A stretch of DNA of 64,000 bases, from assembly GCA_963920575.1 (NCBI GenBank), contig OY986966.1:2376130-2440129 (forward strand). Reading direction: 5' to 3'. Below the pieces are notes generated by a model. The model made no database searches and was not told the origin of the DNA. It saw nothing but the letters and a program-made list of their open reading frames with translations. The position numbers and the translations under genes were made by a program. Shown piece by piece: positions 22,901 through 34,700 of the stretch. Within the stretch, counting starts at the first letter, position 1; the number at the start of each line of letters is the position of its first letter. The DNA is from Narthecium ossifragum (Eukaryota > Streptophyta > Magnoliopsida > Dioscoreales > Nartheciaceae).

Positions 22901-24470
22901 TTCTTCGACTGGTTATTTCCATCACATTGACATGTGATCTGGAAACAAATTCATATGATTCAAGTTGGAAAGAGATAAAACTGAAGTTCAGATTCTTTTG
23001 CTAGGGTTGTTACATAGGAAACTTTGTTCAATAAGTATCTTAGGTGTATAAAGAATTACAATTTGGATGAAAACAAAGTAAAGACACCTCTCAGCCTTAA
23101 CTCTATGAGTCATATCGTTAGTGCATGCTTGCAGTCTATTTGATGTTTAAAAGGACACCTCTCAGCCTTAGATATATAACTCATATCACTAGTGCATGCT
23201 TACAGCCTGTTTGATGTTTAAATCTTGTTCAGTTTGGTCAATGCACAAAATTAGCTTCACATTTGAATGTCTAATTGGCATTGGGGGTCAAAATCATAAT
23301 TGGAAATGCAGAACCGTACTTTAACTAGAAATCAAAACTAAGTGGGCAAAGATAACGAGTTTCCACAAGCAATGTAGATGGGTTAGAATACAGGGTTCCC
23401 AAGATAGAAGCAGCCATACCACTATTTATTTTTTATTGATGTGAATCATGTAAGAAGTGGGAAGCAATTTCTTCTTCTTTCATTCTTTTTAGCATGCATA
23501 TAATCTCTTGAGCATAGGATAATTTATTATCGAGGGTTAGAAGCCAAATATCCTACACTTCCTCCCTTCGGAACAAATATGTGACTCTTGTCAGAAACTA
23601 GTGAACAATCTCAAAAGCAAATTGTGCTAGTTGAGTGACACAAGTCAGGACATTTATGTTGATATGCCACAGCTTGAAACTAAACGTTCTCAAAATGAGC
23701 ACCATCAAGGAAGGGTACAAGTCAACTAATGGGTGCTAAGTGGAGCAAGTACAGAGAATAGCAACATGAACAGGCTATTTAAGGGAGCTTCAACTTCTTC
23801 CTAAGGATGAAAATTAGGTTTCAGAAAAGGATGGAAATCTGAGAAAGTCTTTGGAACAAATAATTCAACTGAATGTTACAGGGGCCGAAGAAACAAAAAA
23901 GGACAGATAATACTACCAGGGAAGTTGGTTATGCTAAAAAAAAACTAAGCAATCACAACCTGACAAGCTGGAGCATGCAACAATACTTCCAAAGAAAATA
24001 GATGCATGGAGATACATGTCTGGTTTCTCATGAAGATTCCAAATTTGTATGCAATTAATTCTCTCGTAGAAAAAATACGAGGCACGACAAAAAACAAGAT
24101 AAAGAAAAGAGCTAAACCCTCTCTAGTAAACAGTACAAAGATAAACAACCTCAGAGACTATTTCAAGAGCTTAACAGAAAAGGAGGAAAATGTCTGATCC
24201 CCTATCCGAAGTTTAGACATGAAAAATCATGTCTCCAAAAAATCAATAGCTTTCCACTGCATGTGATTCCTAGTTCTCAAATGACTAAATTTAGATTCTA
24301 AACCGTTGATCCAAGAGAAGCTAATAAATGAAAGGATTATCTATTCATACAATGAAACCAATTTATACATAAGAAACATCTTCAATAAGCATACAAGAGC
24401 ATAAAGTTACGCTCCGCATTAAGTCCCAAAAAAGGACTGACTTTTGAACAAGAACATTCTACATTAATCC

Positions 24471-24512
<42 letters not shown>

Positions 24513-27495
24513 TAAACAATTATTAGCATGCATATAGATGGTCTCAATGCCTTACAGTAATGGAAATTTTAGTGGGCAGCCAAATTGTTTTTTTTCATAG
24601 CCATGGATAAAAGCCAATACAATTCTTATCTTCACAGTAAAGGAAGGCAAACAATAGCAATAGTGTACAGAAGTGTGTAGAATGGAAAGATGGAGTTACA
24701 TTTAGCAGCCCGGACATGGTGGTGTTGTCAAAAGAGCTCCAGGAAACTTAACCCAAGTAGACTGCTGAGAGCATTCTCCAACGCTTGGGCATTTTAATCA
24801 GTCAATCCCTTGTCTCCTGAATGTAAAACAAGAAACGAAAAGAAGATCAGAATAAATAAATAAAATAAAATGAGAACAATGAGAAATGATGAGCAGGCCT
24901 GTGAACAATAACTATGAAATCTGGTATATCAGTTTATCAAAGAGCTCTAATAGCAACAATAAACAGCAGAAACCTTAAAGGTGCTTCAAGAGCCATCATG
25001 GCCTACAACAAGAGCACAGAGTCATCCCATGTTAAATTAACTTTGTGAAACCATATCTAGTGTAATTGGCATTTATCCATAATGACATGTCATATGCTTG
25101 CATTAAAATCCTTCTAAGCTCATACATTACCTAAAAGGCCAACAAGGGAGAGGGTTACAAATATGATATGTAGAAGGCCTATTTTCTGGATTCTCAAAAT
25201 GTTCGAGAAATTGTAGGTCATTTGCCACATCCAATATTAGTCACAATCTCGATGATTTCCCATTTAAGATTGGTTATTAAACCCCATCCATGTATCAAGT
25301 TAAGTACCGTCATATGTGCAAAATCTAGTACGTCTTCAACTCAATACCCTAATCACTCCCCAACTTAAAATATGTTAACCACATTTCTTTACATATGTAC
25401 CAAATTGGATCATCAAATAATGTTCGCTCCTAAAGTTAAGAGTAACTTTATTCTATGGTGGATATGGTGCATAGGATATGAGTTATCGGTTTAAATCTTT
25501 CTTTAAGCAGAAAAAAGAACTCCACAAAAAGGCTTTTCCTTTTGCTTCAAAATTATTATCTTTCTTTCAAAACTCCTTGCAACCATTTATTTGTTCGAGA
25601 TCACAAGCATAACAATTGAGCCTTTATCTAACTATGTGGACCAAGGATTTTCTTACCACTGATATGCACCGTTCCGGTCTCCACCGGCACCGGTATTTAC
25701 CGCCGGAACAGCATGTACAGGACCGGTACGCCGGTGTGCTGGAGAAAGGGGAGGAAAAGAGGGAGGAGGAGGAGAGAAGAGGAGAAGAGGAGAAGAGGAG
25801 AGGGGAGGAAAGAGGGGGAGGAGGAGATCGATCGTCGTCGTCGCCGGTGAGAGAAGAGGAGAGGAGGTCCTGCTTCGTCGTCAGTGAGAGAAGAGGATTG
25901 CCGGCGAGAGGAGAAAGGGCGGCGATTGCGTAGATTAGGGTTAGGTTAGATTGTTTTTTTATATTTTAACTTAACTTAAGTTAACGGGTTTCGGGTAACG
26001 GGTTTCTAACTTTTCTCTATATATTAACGGGTTAGGTTAGAACTAACCCTAAGAGAAGCGGCTCCTTCCCTTCTCTCCCCGATGGCTGCGACGGCTCTCC
26101 ATTCCTCCTCGACGGCGATGGCTCCCCTCTTCTCCTCCTTTCCTCCCCTCCCCCTCTCTCTTCTTCCCCCTTTTCCTTCTTCCCTACAGCAGTCAGCCCT
26201 TTTTTTGCATTTTTTCCCGGTACATACCGGCATGAACCGTGGCATAACAGCCGAAACGCTGCTGTTCCGGCCAGTACACCTGCGGTTCACCCCAAGTCCG
26301 GCACCGGGGGGAAAACTGTCCCGATGGATAATCAGGACGGTAATTATCAGCTGGTACACGAGATACCGGCCGGTATGGCAATCCATGATGTGGACTTCCC
26401 CATGCTATACTGGCTGGCTAAGCAATAATGTATTTTTGGGTGTTTCAACCATCAAAACGATCAAATACTTCTTCAAATATGATTGAACTGGAAACTAGCA
26501 ACATCAGCAACATTTCAGAATATTCGTAGGACTTCCTTAACTCGTTATAGGCCCAAATACAAACACACTATAATAACTTAGTCAGAAAAAGTCTCTCTCC
26601 CACACCATAAAAGCAAAATTTCCCCCAAAAAGTGGGACCTCTAGAGCGTGTAAAATTCAGCCTGTTCATACTTCTAGAAACATTCGTTACACCTTAAAAT
26701 TCATCTAGAGACATTTAAAACTATTAACATAAATGCCTCTTTCTTGCTTCATCAACTTCCAAGTCTGGCCAAATTTATAAAGAATTTTTTTAACCATTTG
26801 TTACATCAGCAACATTAAGATCACATTACATTTGCTCTATATTCTGCTGAACACAATTAACGAAACCCCTTGGCAGATGGTCTCCAAGAACCACTCTTTT
26901 CTTAACAAACACTATTAAGATAAATGTCTCTTTCTTGCTTCATCAACTTCAAAGTCTGGACAAGTTTTCGACCAATTTTTTTGAACCATTTGCTACATCA
27001 ACAACCCCAAGTTCGATTTTCTCAATATTATCCGGAAAACAATTAACGAAACCCCTTGTCACATGGTGAACAAGAACTACTCTTTTCTTGAAAAACAAGA
27101 AACTCTTGAAGCCCATCTTCTTGAAACGGGCCAAGTTCGTCTGATACTTTACCAGATCTCGCGCAAGTCAAAAAGGAAAAGGTAATACAAACTCTTAACG
27201 CATGCTTCCAACATCACCAAATTAGTCAAGAAATCCAAACATACCATCAAATCGACAGGAGTATTTTCGAACGAAACCATGGACCGAAATCGATCAACAA
27301 AATCGACACAAAATCGCACAAAAAGAGAAGAATAAAGATGTAAATGGAGAGATAGGGGGAAAGAGAGGGTACTGAGGAGTCGAGGTAGGACAGAAAGCCT
27401 TGCGAGGCGGCGGCGGTGCTGCGAAGGCTAGGAGGCGGCGCTCCGGCGACGGGGAGGTGGGGGTTTTGTAGCTCCGATCGAGAGAGAGAAAGAGA
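16970..27495 (-). CDS. CCR4-NOT complex subunit NOT2 (VIP2-like)
   Basis: Coding exons on the minus strand: 24700-24717 (ATG; exon to 24816), 22698-22803, 22443-22621, 21955-22333, 21150-21359, 20970-21071, 19371-19456, 19092-19274, 18563-18994, 18423-18475, 18281-18322, 17124-17268 and 16970-17041. All phases join, giving about 668 residues. The N-terminal two thirds are G/S/N/Q-rich and disordered, with QNEDFPALPG and FDINDFPQLSG motifs. The C-terminal NOT2_3_5 domain is clear (KFQIATLFYIFYSMPKDEAQ, RGWFYHKEH, WETVRK). NOT2 scaffolds mRNA deadenylation and, in plants, also microRNA biogenesis. A non-coding first exon is predicted at about 27374-27495, after a TATA box at 27521. The 7-amino-acid-scale first coding exon (MSGLLN) precedes a 1.9-kb intron. 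Confidence 0.9.
17699..18118. mobile_element. TIR element with internal minisatellites in a NOT2 intron
   Basis: The ends GGGGCGTTTGGTTGCTTGCAT (left) and the reverse complement of ATACAAGCAACCAAACACCC (right) form about 20-bp inverted repeats. Inside are four copies of a 27-bp unit (TTGCATTGCATCTGCTAA(A/T)GCAATGCA, about 17737-17845) and two copies of a 47-bp unit containing GCAAAAACAACCATTTTGGC. The target duplication is unclear, so superfamily (hAT or Harbinger) is undecided. Confidence 0.65.
19752..20312. mobile_element. Non-autonomous hAT element with 8-bp target duplication in a NOT2 intron
   Basis: The termini TAGGGGTGGCAATTCGGGT (left) and its inverse at the right are flanked on both sides by GTTGACCG (19744-19751 and 20313-20320). 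The 8-bp duplication and the TAGGGGTG start are hAT hallmarks. The inside is built of CGGGTCGACCCG-type palindromic text and contains no transposase. It sits in the intron between exons 19371-19456 and 20970-21071. Confidence 0.93.
23083..23224. repeat. Tandem duplication (period 71 bp) in a NOT2 intron
   Basis: The copies starting at 23083 and 23154 both read GACACCTCTCAGCCTTA ... AGTGCATGCTT.CAG.CT.TTTGATGTTTAAA, with about ten differences. Confidence 0.85.
24474..24510. repeat. (TA)n microsatellite in NOT2 5' leader intron
   Basis: About 18 TA units followed by TGCATA. Confidence 0.9.
25655..26430. mobile_element. Unclassified CCGG-rich insertion in the NOT2 leader intron
   Basis: The left part has CACCGTTCCGGTCTCCACCG and ACCGGTACGCCGGTG. 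The right part has CCCGGTACATACCGGCATG, CCGGCACCGGGG and ATACCGGCCGGTATGGCAAT. The middle holds GA-rich (25745-25930) and CT-rich (26060-26195) stretches that are roughly complementary to each other, and GGGTTAGGTTAGA text. The inverted, GC-rich layout contrasts with the AT-rich intron and suggests a TIR transposon or two opposed copies. Exact ends are not resolved. Confidence 0.5.
26731..27100. repeat. Tandem duplication (period about 191 bp) near the NOT2 5' end
   Basis: The copies start at 26731 and 26922 with AAATG(C/T)CTCTTTCTTGCTTC. Both contain AACAATTAACGAAACCCCTTG-like text (20-base blocks) and CTCTTTTCTT. Divergence is about 20%. Confidence 0.8.
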
Positions 27496-27520
27496 GAGAC
27501 AAGAGGTGAAAAGACGAGGG

Positions 27521-27530
27521 TTTTATAATA
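27521..27530 (-). promoter_or_regulatory. Possible TATA box of NOT2
   Basis: Read on the minus strand: TATTATAAAA, followed within 30-60 bp by a CT-rich leader (about 27478-27500) and a GC-rich first exon. Confidence 0.4.
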
Positions 27531-27744
27531 AGCGATCCGCTAGGACAATGGATTGGGTCGGACACCCGAGGGGGACCCCTTAGCTTTCTTGCATTTTATT
27601 CCTAGTTAGGGACGAGTCATTTTTATAACTCCAAAAATACCCTTTAGACATATATTACCTTAATAAATTTACTCTTTATTATTTTTAATAGGAAAAAAAT
27701 CTAGTAAATAGGTATTTTTTGAAAAAAAAATTCATACTGAATTA

Positions 27745-27893
27745 TTTTATTTTTGATTTTACAACTTAGGTTTGTTTCGTGTTATTGCACACCATTTTTA
27801 TATGTAATTCTTACTTATGAGTCAGGAATTCTGAGTTTTAAGTAAGGATTTCTGGCAAAAACAACCCTAAGTTGTAAAATAAAAAATATATAT
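27745..27893. mobile_element. Small MITE-like inverted repeat
   Basis: ATTTTACAACTTAGGTTTGTTT (split by its one mismatch) at 27757-27776 is mirrored by AACAACCCTAAGTTGTAAAAT at 27860-27880, with a loop of about 85 bp. It has no coding capacity. Confidence 0.6.
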
Positions 27894-28515
27894 TTAATAT
27901 ACAAATTTTTTGAGAAAAAAGAAATATTTTTCATAATTTTTCCTCCTTTTTTCTGACATGAGAGATAATTATATGGAAGCGGGAGCCCACTTATCTGAAA
28001 ATTTCAACCTTAAAATTTATATCAACAAAAGGCCATAGCTTTTTTGTCCTTTAGTTATTTTGTCACGTGAAAAAACTTAATAAAATACGAGCATTCAATT
28101 AGGCTTGGTGACACAAATCTTCTCATGCAAACTCTGATCACACCAGCCCGCTTAGACAAGGATAGTTCATATGAAAAAAAAAAAAAGGACCGATTGGGGT
28201 ACAATCATACATGCCCGCTAGGGGTGAGCATTCGATTCTCGATTTAGAGAACTGAAGAATAGAATTTTTTTCGATCCAATTTTTAGAGAACCGAATCAAA
28301 CCGAAATTTTCGATTCCAAATTATTTAGAACTGAACCGAACCGAAATTTTCGATTCCAAAACCGAACCGACCTGAGTTTGTCACATACCCAATAAGACTG
28401 GCTTCCAACTTGAGTTTGAAGGCCAGTAGCTCTAATTCTACACACAAAAGCAGGGAAGAAGCTGATAGAACAAAGAATAGGGAAACTCTTCAAGATCATA
28501 ATTTAGTTCTTACAA

Positions 28516-28518
<3 letters not shown>

Positions 28519-28560
<42 letters not shown>
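28519..28560. repeat. (TA)n microsatellite
   Basis: About 20 TA units just downstream of the PUB4-like fragment. Confidence 0.95.
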
Positions 28561-28562
<2 letters not shown>

Positions 28563-28745
28563 CAACAATAGCGAAATATATCATCAACTACTTCTCCGAG
28601 TTCACTAAAGACTGCAAAGACAGCTTCTACGATTTTGGCTTTCCCACAGATCCCTGGCGCTGACTTTGGAAGTGACTTAGGATCTGTTGTGCCTGCACAA
28701 GCAAGAAAGGCCTTGGTGTTTGTCACTGCATATTCTACACACATA
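28560..28745 (-). pseudogene. Unidentified coding-like fragment beside the PUB4-like piece
   Basis: The minus-strand frame contains TKAFLACAGTTDPKSLPKSA and KIVEAVFAVFSELGEVVDD, with protein-like composition, between the (TA)n run and the U-box fragment. I do not recognise the family. It may be another captured piece or the degraded continuation of the same source locus. Confidence 0.3.
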
Positions 28746-28790
28746 TCAATGTTACGCTAATCGCTTTCATAATCAGGTGTAGCCCATTTA

Positions 28791-30050
28791 TCAATTTATG
28801 AACCCAAATTGTTCTAACTTTGCCATGCAATGGCGAATATGGGCAGCTAGCAGAATCATCTGATTTATGTGGTCTGCCTCTTCTGTCTTGTTATTCAATT
28901 CAGCCTTGATTCTTTCCTTTTCCAGAGCTATACTCTCCACCAATAGTTCCTGGTTAGATGTCAAACCAAGATTTTCCATGATTTTCATGATATCTTCGAG
29001 GCTAGGTATGACATTTTCTTTCTGATCTGTTAAAGCATCTCGAATCATCTCTGATGTCAAGCCTTGATCGGCACTTTGAAGTTCCTGCATGCAGCGCTGG
29101 AACCACTGTTGATTTTAGCTAAACAAATACAGCAATGGGCATCTGCTCGGATTTACTAATTAAAAGTTCAATTTATGTATTAAAAGGGCAACTAAGGATT
29201 TTTATCCGTACCTGTATGTAAGTTGAGTGCGCACTCAAATAATCTGACTGCGGCAGTTTACTCAAGACAGTGCATATATCAATTGAAAGCTTTTGAATCT
29301 TAGACAGCATTTCCTCGTTTTGTAACACCTGCACATGAGTAACAGAAAGACTGACTGATGTTGATATAGGATCACTTGAAACTCATATTAGTAAAATAAA
29401 ATAAAGCTACCATCCATATCAGGGCATGCTGTTTTTATGACTTCCGAACTGGATCTAATAAATAACTTGATTGCCACTAGCAGAAACAGATTGAGAAAAT
29501 TTTCAAATGACAATACAAATATCCAGTCCATCTACAACTCTAGGGAATTTTAAATCAAGTCTCATAGCTCACATTGTTGCTGCTAGTCATAAGCATTACT
29601 TCTTCTAGCAGAGATACTAAGTCTCCACTTGAAACAATGCAAGTTTGCCTCTGTACAGCTGCATGATCAAACACTAATTGCCGACTTAAAAGAGGGCAAA
29701 ATAGATAGACCATTCAACATAAGAAAACAGATATATTTGGAAAGAAACCAAAGTTGAAGAAAGCACTGACACTGCAAATCTTGCTTGTCATTTGAGGGCA
29801 CTTCTCTATATAGTCGCTTGCCTCATTAACAGCTGCATCCAACTCCTCACATATTTTAATGAGTTGTTCATCTTTGGGAATCTGACGGTCACAGGACTCG
29901 TCAAGTACAGGCTTCAAAAGCCTACATATGCCAACTATATTTCTGAAGTCTTTGACAACTGCAGACTTCATATTTTGGCAAGCAACTAGATGCATATATC
30001 GTGAAATGCTGTTTATTAGAACAGCAATGGCTTCCTTTTCCAAAATACCT
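28791..30050 (-). pseudogene. Truncated PUB4-like U-box E3 ligase gene (N-terminal domain only)
   Basis: Three minus-strand exons with proper splice sites and phase: about 30048-29771 (EKEAIAVLINSISRYMHL ... CRLLKPVLDE ... DEQLIKICEELDAAVNEA), 29328-29212 (39 codons, VLQNEEMLSKIQK...) and 29096-28791 (RCMQEL ... LTSNQELLVESIALEKERIK ... INQMILLAAHIRHCM). These cover the helical UND domain that precedes the U-box in plant PUB4-type proteins. A TGA follows FGFIN, exactly where the family has an intron followed by the U-box. The U-box and the armadillo repeats are absent. No clear ATG is preserved before exon 1. The piece cannot act as a ligase. A truncated protein is conceivable if it is transcribed. 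Confidence 0.8.
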
Positions 30051-30485
30051 GTTTTTCCAGAGAAAAAAATATCCACACTTTTTTCATCAGATGGAGAATG
30101 CCTATAGTCATAATTGTAAAAGGAAGCTAACCACCAAGAAAAGGTCAATATGATGAAGAAACTCACTAGGTCAATCTGATGAAGAAGCTCAAATTGTACA
30201 TTTATAATAATCAATGCAGCAAAGGCTCAAATTGTAGCAAACTAGGAAAAAATCCAATGAAGACTGTAGATTTCGAATTAAGCAAAGGCAAAAAAATCCA
30301 ATGAAAGGAAGTAGGAAGTAGGAGGATCTGTGTGCTTAGTGAAATTAAGCAAAACCACATAAAAATTGCAACATTTGAGATACAAGAGACAGAGAGAGTA
30401 AGTGAGGAGAGAAAAAAGGGTTTGGTACCTCCGATAGAGAGGAAGAAAAGCCATAGGCGAACGGCGACGAGGGCGGGCCGCAGGT

Positions 30486-30835
30486 GGACGCCGACGAGGG
30501 CGGGCCGCAGGCGGACGGCGAGCGGCCAGCCACGAGCTCGAGGAAGACTGAAAGAGATCAAGAGATGAAGAGAGGGAGTGCCAAACTGCCAGGAGTGAGG
30601 CGGCGTTTAGGATTAGGGGTTAGGGCATCGTGGTCGTGAGGTTTGAGACTTGGGAGTTGGGGCGTGGGAGGACCGACTGAGACGACTAGACGAGGGCGGG
30701 CGGCAGGCGGACGGCGAGCGGCCGGCCACGAGGTCGAGGACGAGATCAAGAGAGGGAGTGCCAGCCGCCAGGAGTGAGGCGGCGTTTAGGACTAGGGCAT
30801 CGTGGTCGTGACTCGGGGCCTTAGGCTGACCGACT
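30486..30835. repeat. Tandem duplication of a GC-rich leader segment (period about 205 bp)
   Basis: GACGAGGGCGGGC(C/G)GCAGGC followed by GGACGGCGAGCGGCC.GCCACGAG.TCGAGGA and GTGAGGCGGCGTTTAGGA.TAGGG occurs at about 30493-30632 and 30692-30817. It lies upstream of the PUB4-like fragment and may be its duplicated 5' leader or promoter. Downstream, CTGAGTGCTGACCG recurs about four times (30840-30945). Confidence 0.75.
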
Positions 30836-31771
30836 TGGGTGGCTGAGTGCTGACCGACTGAGTGGGCCGAGTGGTTGAGTGCTGACCGGGTTAGCCGGCC
30901 CAGTGGGTTAGTTGGACCGACTGAGTGCTGACTGGGTTAGAGTGTTAGATTATAAATTAGTATAAAAAGTTCGATTCTTCGGTTCTGATCCGAACCGAAT
31001 CAAATTTTTTTTAAAGAACCGAACCCAAACTTTTCATATCTACAAAAAACTGAACCGAATCGAAAAACCGAAAAAACCGAATCGAATGAACCGAACAAAT
31101 TCGATTCGGTTCAGTTCTTCGATTCGGTTCTGCTCACCCCTATTTATAGCCACGTGATCATGTACGCAAATCTTTATAATAATAAAAAAAAGTAAATTTC
31201 TTGATACCAAAAATAAGATTAACAAAAACTCGGAGTACCATAGACCCCAAATTCAATAGGTTTCTCCGGGGGATTTTATATGCCAAGCCGAAAGCAAGTC
31301 TCAGATAATAAGGTACATACATCACTGAGGACACTTGCAAAGGAAAAGGGCCTGAATAGCACCCTCAAGATCAGAAAGTTTTTACAATACTCAGAGATTT
31401 TGCATGAGTTCCTCAATTCCGAAAGAAAAACTAGCTTCTTAGCCATTCCACAAAGCAAAACAGGTTTAAGCAAAGATCTCATTGACAACAACTTCCAATA
31501 AACTGTTAATTCTGCTATTTTACATTCAGTTTTTCTCATGACTAGAATACATTAATACAGAATAAGAAGGTCAAACCATCGGAATCAAGATAATGGAGCT
31601 CCACTGTACTTAAATTATTTCAGTATCTGCTAAATTACATATGGCACAAAGCCATGGTACAACCATATTGCAAAATTTCCATCTCATCCACGCAGCTGCT
31701 AAAGATTCAAATCTGGTCTGAAGTCGCGCTTCAAAGACCTGAAGCTTAGAATATCCGGTATCTACTTTCTC

Positions 31772-34700
31772 TCAAGGCTTCCATGGAGCAGGGGGTGGCG
31801 GGGGAGTTGGAGACATAGGGGGCACTGCGGAGAAGATAGTGTTTTTATCAACTCCATTTGTCTCACCAGACAGAGAAACTAGCGCAGCCACTAAACCTGC
31901 ATTGCCTGCAAGTGTTGGCTCAGTGTAGTTATAGTTTCTCCGTGAATCATGGAAACCATCATGCCTGTCAGGGCCAGCAACCATGGCCCCAACAATTGTG
32001 TTTGGGTTTGGCTTTCGGCTATCCCTCCACTTCAACCCTCCCTTGCAGTTATATTTGACCCTGTTCTTGGGAATTGATGCACCTCTATGATGAACATGCT
32101 TAGGGTAGTGATTGCCAAAACCCACAAGATAACTCATCTTCTCAGGATTATTGCCGAGAATGTAATCAATCTGGGAGGAGAAGCAGAGAAACCATGTCAA
32201 ATACAAGGATGATTGCCACATGGAGCTTTTTAAATTTGTGTATTAAATCAATATGTACCTGGGTCCTCGCAAAATTTCTTAGAACATCGGTTGAGAAAAA
32301 GTTAGGACCACAATACCATCCTGGTGTATCCGCAGCATCAAGATAGTCACTGTACACTGATGCAAGAAAAGCAGCATTCACTACATACTGCAGGGGCTGT
32401 GGTCTTCCATGGTTCAGTTGTATCAAACCACCTGCCGACAGTTTGACCATCATGAGAAATGAACAAAAGAGAGGGATTCATCGGAAAGAATGAATTAGAT
32501 CAAACCTTTGGTTCGGTTAAAACTGCGGAAGACGGGCAAGTATGAGCACATAATAATTCCAGTCTGATTGTGAAAAGTTCTCAACATTTCTTCATAAGGA
32601 TAACCTGGACTCAAGAACAGCCTCAATCTGCTAAGAAGAACCTGGGAGCAAAAAAAATGAAAATGATAAGGTCATTCTTGCATGGAGATCAAAATTTGTC
32701 AGCAGGATTGAAACTAGGTGCATAATGAACTATATAGTTGCAGGTCATATTTCAAATCATTAGAAAAGAATTTAACCTATTGCTGAACGAATGTGTAGCT
32801 CAAAATAGTAGAAAATTGAAACAAATCTAGGGTTCTCAGTGGTATGTTGATAGAAATCAAGATGGTTTGAAGAACTGATGATGGCCAAGTCTTGAGAGTT
32901 GAATAAATTTACTATTGATAAGTTTGATCCTACGTGTTAGGGAAAGCCTCAAATTTGGTCAGTGAACTTTCATTAGGTTGGTCCTGCATATACGTTAGGG
33001 AGTAGTCTCAAATTTGGTTAGTAAAGTCAATTGCATGCAACTGCTATCTTTTTTATCAGATATATGCTTCATGTTGTACAGATAATTTCTCATGACTAGT
33101 ACCAGTGATCATGGGTAATAATATATCAGCAGGAATTATCCATCAAGACTACTTATTGGAAAAGAAAATGCAGGCACTGCCACTTGTTTTTAAAAAGCTA
33201 ACAGACAACTGACTTAACTTGAAGGAATAAGTGCTCAACCAATAGTAAATTACATCATCATAACAATTTATAGCTATAATTATCTGAAACATTTAAATCA
33301 GCAGGTTCGTTAGGTCCATTTTGCAAGACTTGATATTTTCTTATGGATGTCAACTCAAAATTCTTACTGCATATATGAATAACAGAAAGCAAGATCTTGA
33401 GCATTTTCAAGTATTGAAAAAACAAGAAAAAGGAATCAATCCATGCATACTTACTTGAGCACCAGTGAGCTTGTTGTCCCAACTGAAAACTCCATAGTCT
33501 GGACCACCCCAAAACGCACCAGCGTGCTTGGCAAGCTTGGGATGAGTAGACAGCTGAAGGTATGAAGAATTACCTGTGGCCAGATACATCCATGCTCCAC
33601 CCCACAGGAATTCATCCCAATAGCTCGTCGAATTATAGAAGAGCGAAGGAGCTGAACCGCCTGGGCTATACCTTCCCCTCTGGTCTCTTGAGAACTTGAA
33701 AAGTGTTGTGGCCCCATGGACCAACTTCTGCGAGTATGTCTTGCTGTCCTTGAACACAATGGATGCTGCTGCCAATGCCGCCGCCATTTCTGCAGCAAGG
33801 TCCGAGCAGCCATGACACTCATACACAGGCCGAGGGTAGTCGATGTCCTCTGGCCTCATCCAACAGGTATGATCATTTGGAGCAGTCGTCCCTCCGCTGG
33901 TGTCTCCCGTGCCAACCTACCAAAATTTTTCTCAACTTATCAATCAAAAATCAAAATTGGTGCTTCTTATCTTTCCCTTTATTCCAATAGCTATACAATG
34001 TCTACCTGTGCAGCAATCCGATCGATGGTATCAGCAGAGGAATTGAATGTTTTCAGCAGGTAATCAGAACCCCACTTGATGATCTCCTTGACATGGCCGA
34101 GCTCCCCAGCAGCCTCATACTTAGCACTGTACTCAATCACACTCCAGCTCAGGAGTGTCATGGCAAAGGACTGCGGAAAGTTGAACTTGATGGCATCTCC
34201 AGCATCATAAAATCCTCCCACGAGGTTCTTCCGCACTGCGGGATCGGAAAGCCCATCCTTCATCCCAGAATTTCCCCGCCAAGAAACATTGTTATGTTTC
34301 GGAATCGGCCCAGCTGCAAAAAAAAATGATAAGAAGTCACATTAAAAAGATGGTTCTTTTATTCCATACGTTTCAGGCGCATTGGAGAGTCAATATGGGT
34401 TTCAAGGCGGTCTTTCTCTAACAGCGAGAAACCCACAGGGATACCCATCAAAATCAGATTTTGACGAGTGGGCTCGAACAGTCTTGGAATAAAGGTGGAA
34501 ATTTTGGTGACGAATCCCTCAAAAACAGAAAGAAATCGATCAAAATCGGAAGCAAAAGAGACGAGTCGCGTAAAATCAGAGAAAAGCCTATGATGGTCTT
34601 TCCCTACCAGAGAGAAATCCCAAGGATGCCCATCAAAATCAGAGCTTTTCAACTGGGCTTGAACTGTCTTGGACTAAAGGTGGAGTTTTTGGTGATGGGT

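Larger units (their letters stand above)
28219..31142. mobile_element. hAT-like inverted ends surrounding a PUB4-like gene fragment
   Basis: The left end is TAGGGGTGAGCATTCGATT and the reverse complement of the right end is TAGGGGTGAGCAGAACCGAA. Both continue for about 150 bp in (A)ACCGAAT/CGATTCGG-type text. Between them lies about 2.6 kb of unrelated, gene-derived DNA. The two 8-bp flanks do not match (ATGCCCGC against TTTATAGC). Either this is one old gene-capturing element whose duplication has decayed, or two separate MITEs that happen to face each other. Confidence 0.55.

Noticed and set aside
28496..28745. Continuation of the PUB4-like protein as the U-box exon
   Set aside because: The frame lacks the U-box landmarks (IPxxFxCPLSLELM, ASGQTYER); it is a different sequence.
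33451..34063. Frames of 115-123 codons overlapping KOR1 exons
   Set aside because: Shadows of the GH9 catalytic exons in other frames.
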